From Chitinivibrionales bacterium (GTDB lineage: Bacteria > Fibrobacterota > Chitinivibrionia > Chitinivibrionales > JANQEN01): a stretch of DNA of 64,000 bases. Within the stretch, counting starts at the first letter, position 1, and each line of letters opens with the position of its first letter. The position numbers and the translations under genes were made by a program. The stretch lies in assembly GCA_028278335.1 (NCBI GenBank), contig JANQEN010000063.1:1-64000 (forward strand), written 5' to 3'. Positions 63,863 through 64,000 of this stretch are shown here, piece after piece. Below the pieces are notes generated by a model that saw nothing but the letters and a program-made list of their open reading frames with translations, did no database searches and was not told the DNA's origin.

Positions 63863-64000
63863 ATGGCAAAATTACTGTTTCCGGGAAGAGTTCCAATCAA
63901 TCTGAGACGGGAAAACATCAAATTAAAAACCTGTCTTTTCTGCGGTGCATCATTAAACCAACCAAACCTAAGCAAACGACTACGATGCTCCGAGTGTGGC
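63863..64000 (+). CDS. Zinc-ribbon protein, truncated by the window end
   Basis: The ATG at 63863 has TGGAG upstream. The 46 visible codons read MAKLLFPGRVPINLRRENIK, then LKTCLFCGAS and LRCSECG. Two CxxC pairs 18 residues apart are a zinc-ribbon. The frame runs on past 64000, so the rest is unseen. Confidence 0.7.
   Translation, partial: MAKLLFPGRVPINLRRENIKLKTCLFCGASLNQPNLSKRLRCSECG

Noticed and set aside
1-64000. tRNA or rRNA genes
   Set aside because: No cloverleaf or rRNA-like segment was recognised on either strand by reading; a tRNA search could still find one.

Overview
The window is about 64 kb of AT-rich DNA from a Gram-negative bacterium. The signs are many signal peptides and lipoproteins, an outer-membrane barrel beside an RND efflux pump, and at least seven secreted proteins ending in a Gly-rich beta C-terminal domain like the sorting/FlgD-like domains of type IX cargo. 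Together with a glycine-rich RRM protein, a long KamA-type radical SAM enzyme and a C69 peptidase this suggests the Fibrobacterota/Chitinispirillia or a nearby FCB-type lineage. That placement is inference; no rRNA or other marker is present and I saw no tRNA, CRISPR array or complete insertion sequence.

Layout. 1-1.9 kb: a 42-bp tandem array followed by a helical protein gene. 2-10.6 kb: lipoproteins, a GH16 glucanase/esterase pair, an RRM protein, a TPR protein, a DUF4412-like protein and an LRR protein. 11-13 kb: peptide deformylase plus a PLP decarboxylase. 13-16 kb: three secreted C-terminal-domain proteins, one of them a deiodinase-like protein with an in-frame UGA at its active site. 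16.5-17.6 kb: a methyltransferase. 17.6-25.3 kb: a heavy-metal RND efflux cluster with an unusual adaptor and outer-membrane partner. 25.5-30.5 kb: a membrane-bound spermidine-synthase-like protein, a HEAT-like protein and a C25-like cysteine peptidase. 30.7-35.3 kb: serA, serC, a cysteine-synthase-like gene and DUF1015. 36.3-45 kb: a FAD oxidoreductase and recC-recB. 45-53 kb: a Rossmann/chemoreceptor-tip fusion, KamA, CrcB, DUF3795 and propeller proteins. 54-64 kb: the second 42-bp array plus a paralogous helical protein, an SDR reductase, a C69 dipeptidase, a rhodanese, an MCP, a flavin reductase, a CARDB lipoprotein and a truncated zinc-ribbon gene.

The most unusual content lies between or beside ordinary genes. 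(1) Two unlinked loci share one architecture: eight units of exactly 42 bp, then about 260-370 bp of leader, then a paralogous helical protein of about 220-235 aa on the same strand. (2) Four copies of a ~142-bp intergenic element show compensatory base changes in several stems, so the element is conserved as a folded RNA or DNA. (3) A MITE-like element with 19-bp terminal inverted repeats occurs twice. (4) The deiodinase-like protein is a strong selenoprotein candidate that simple ORF calling splits in two.
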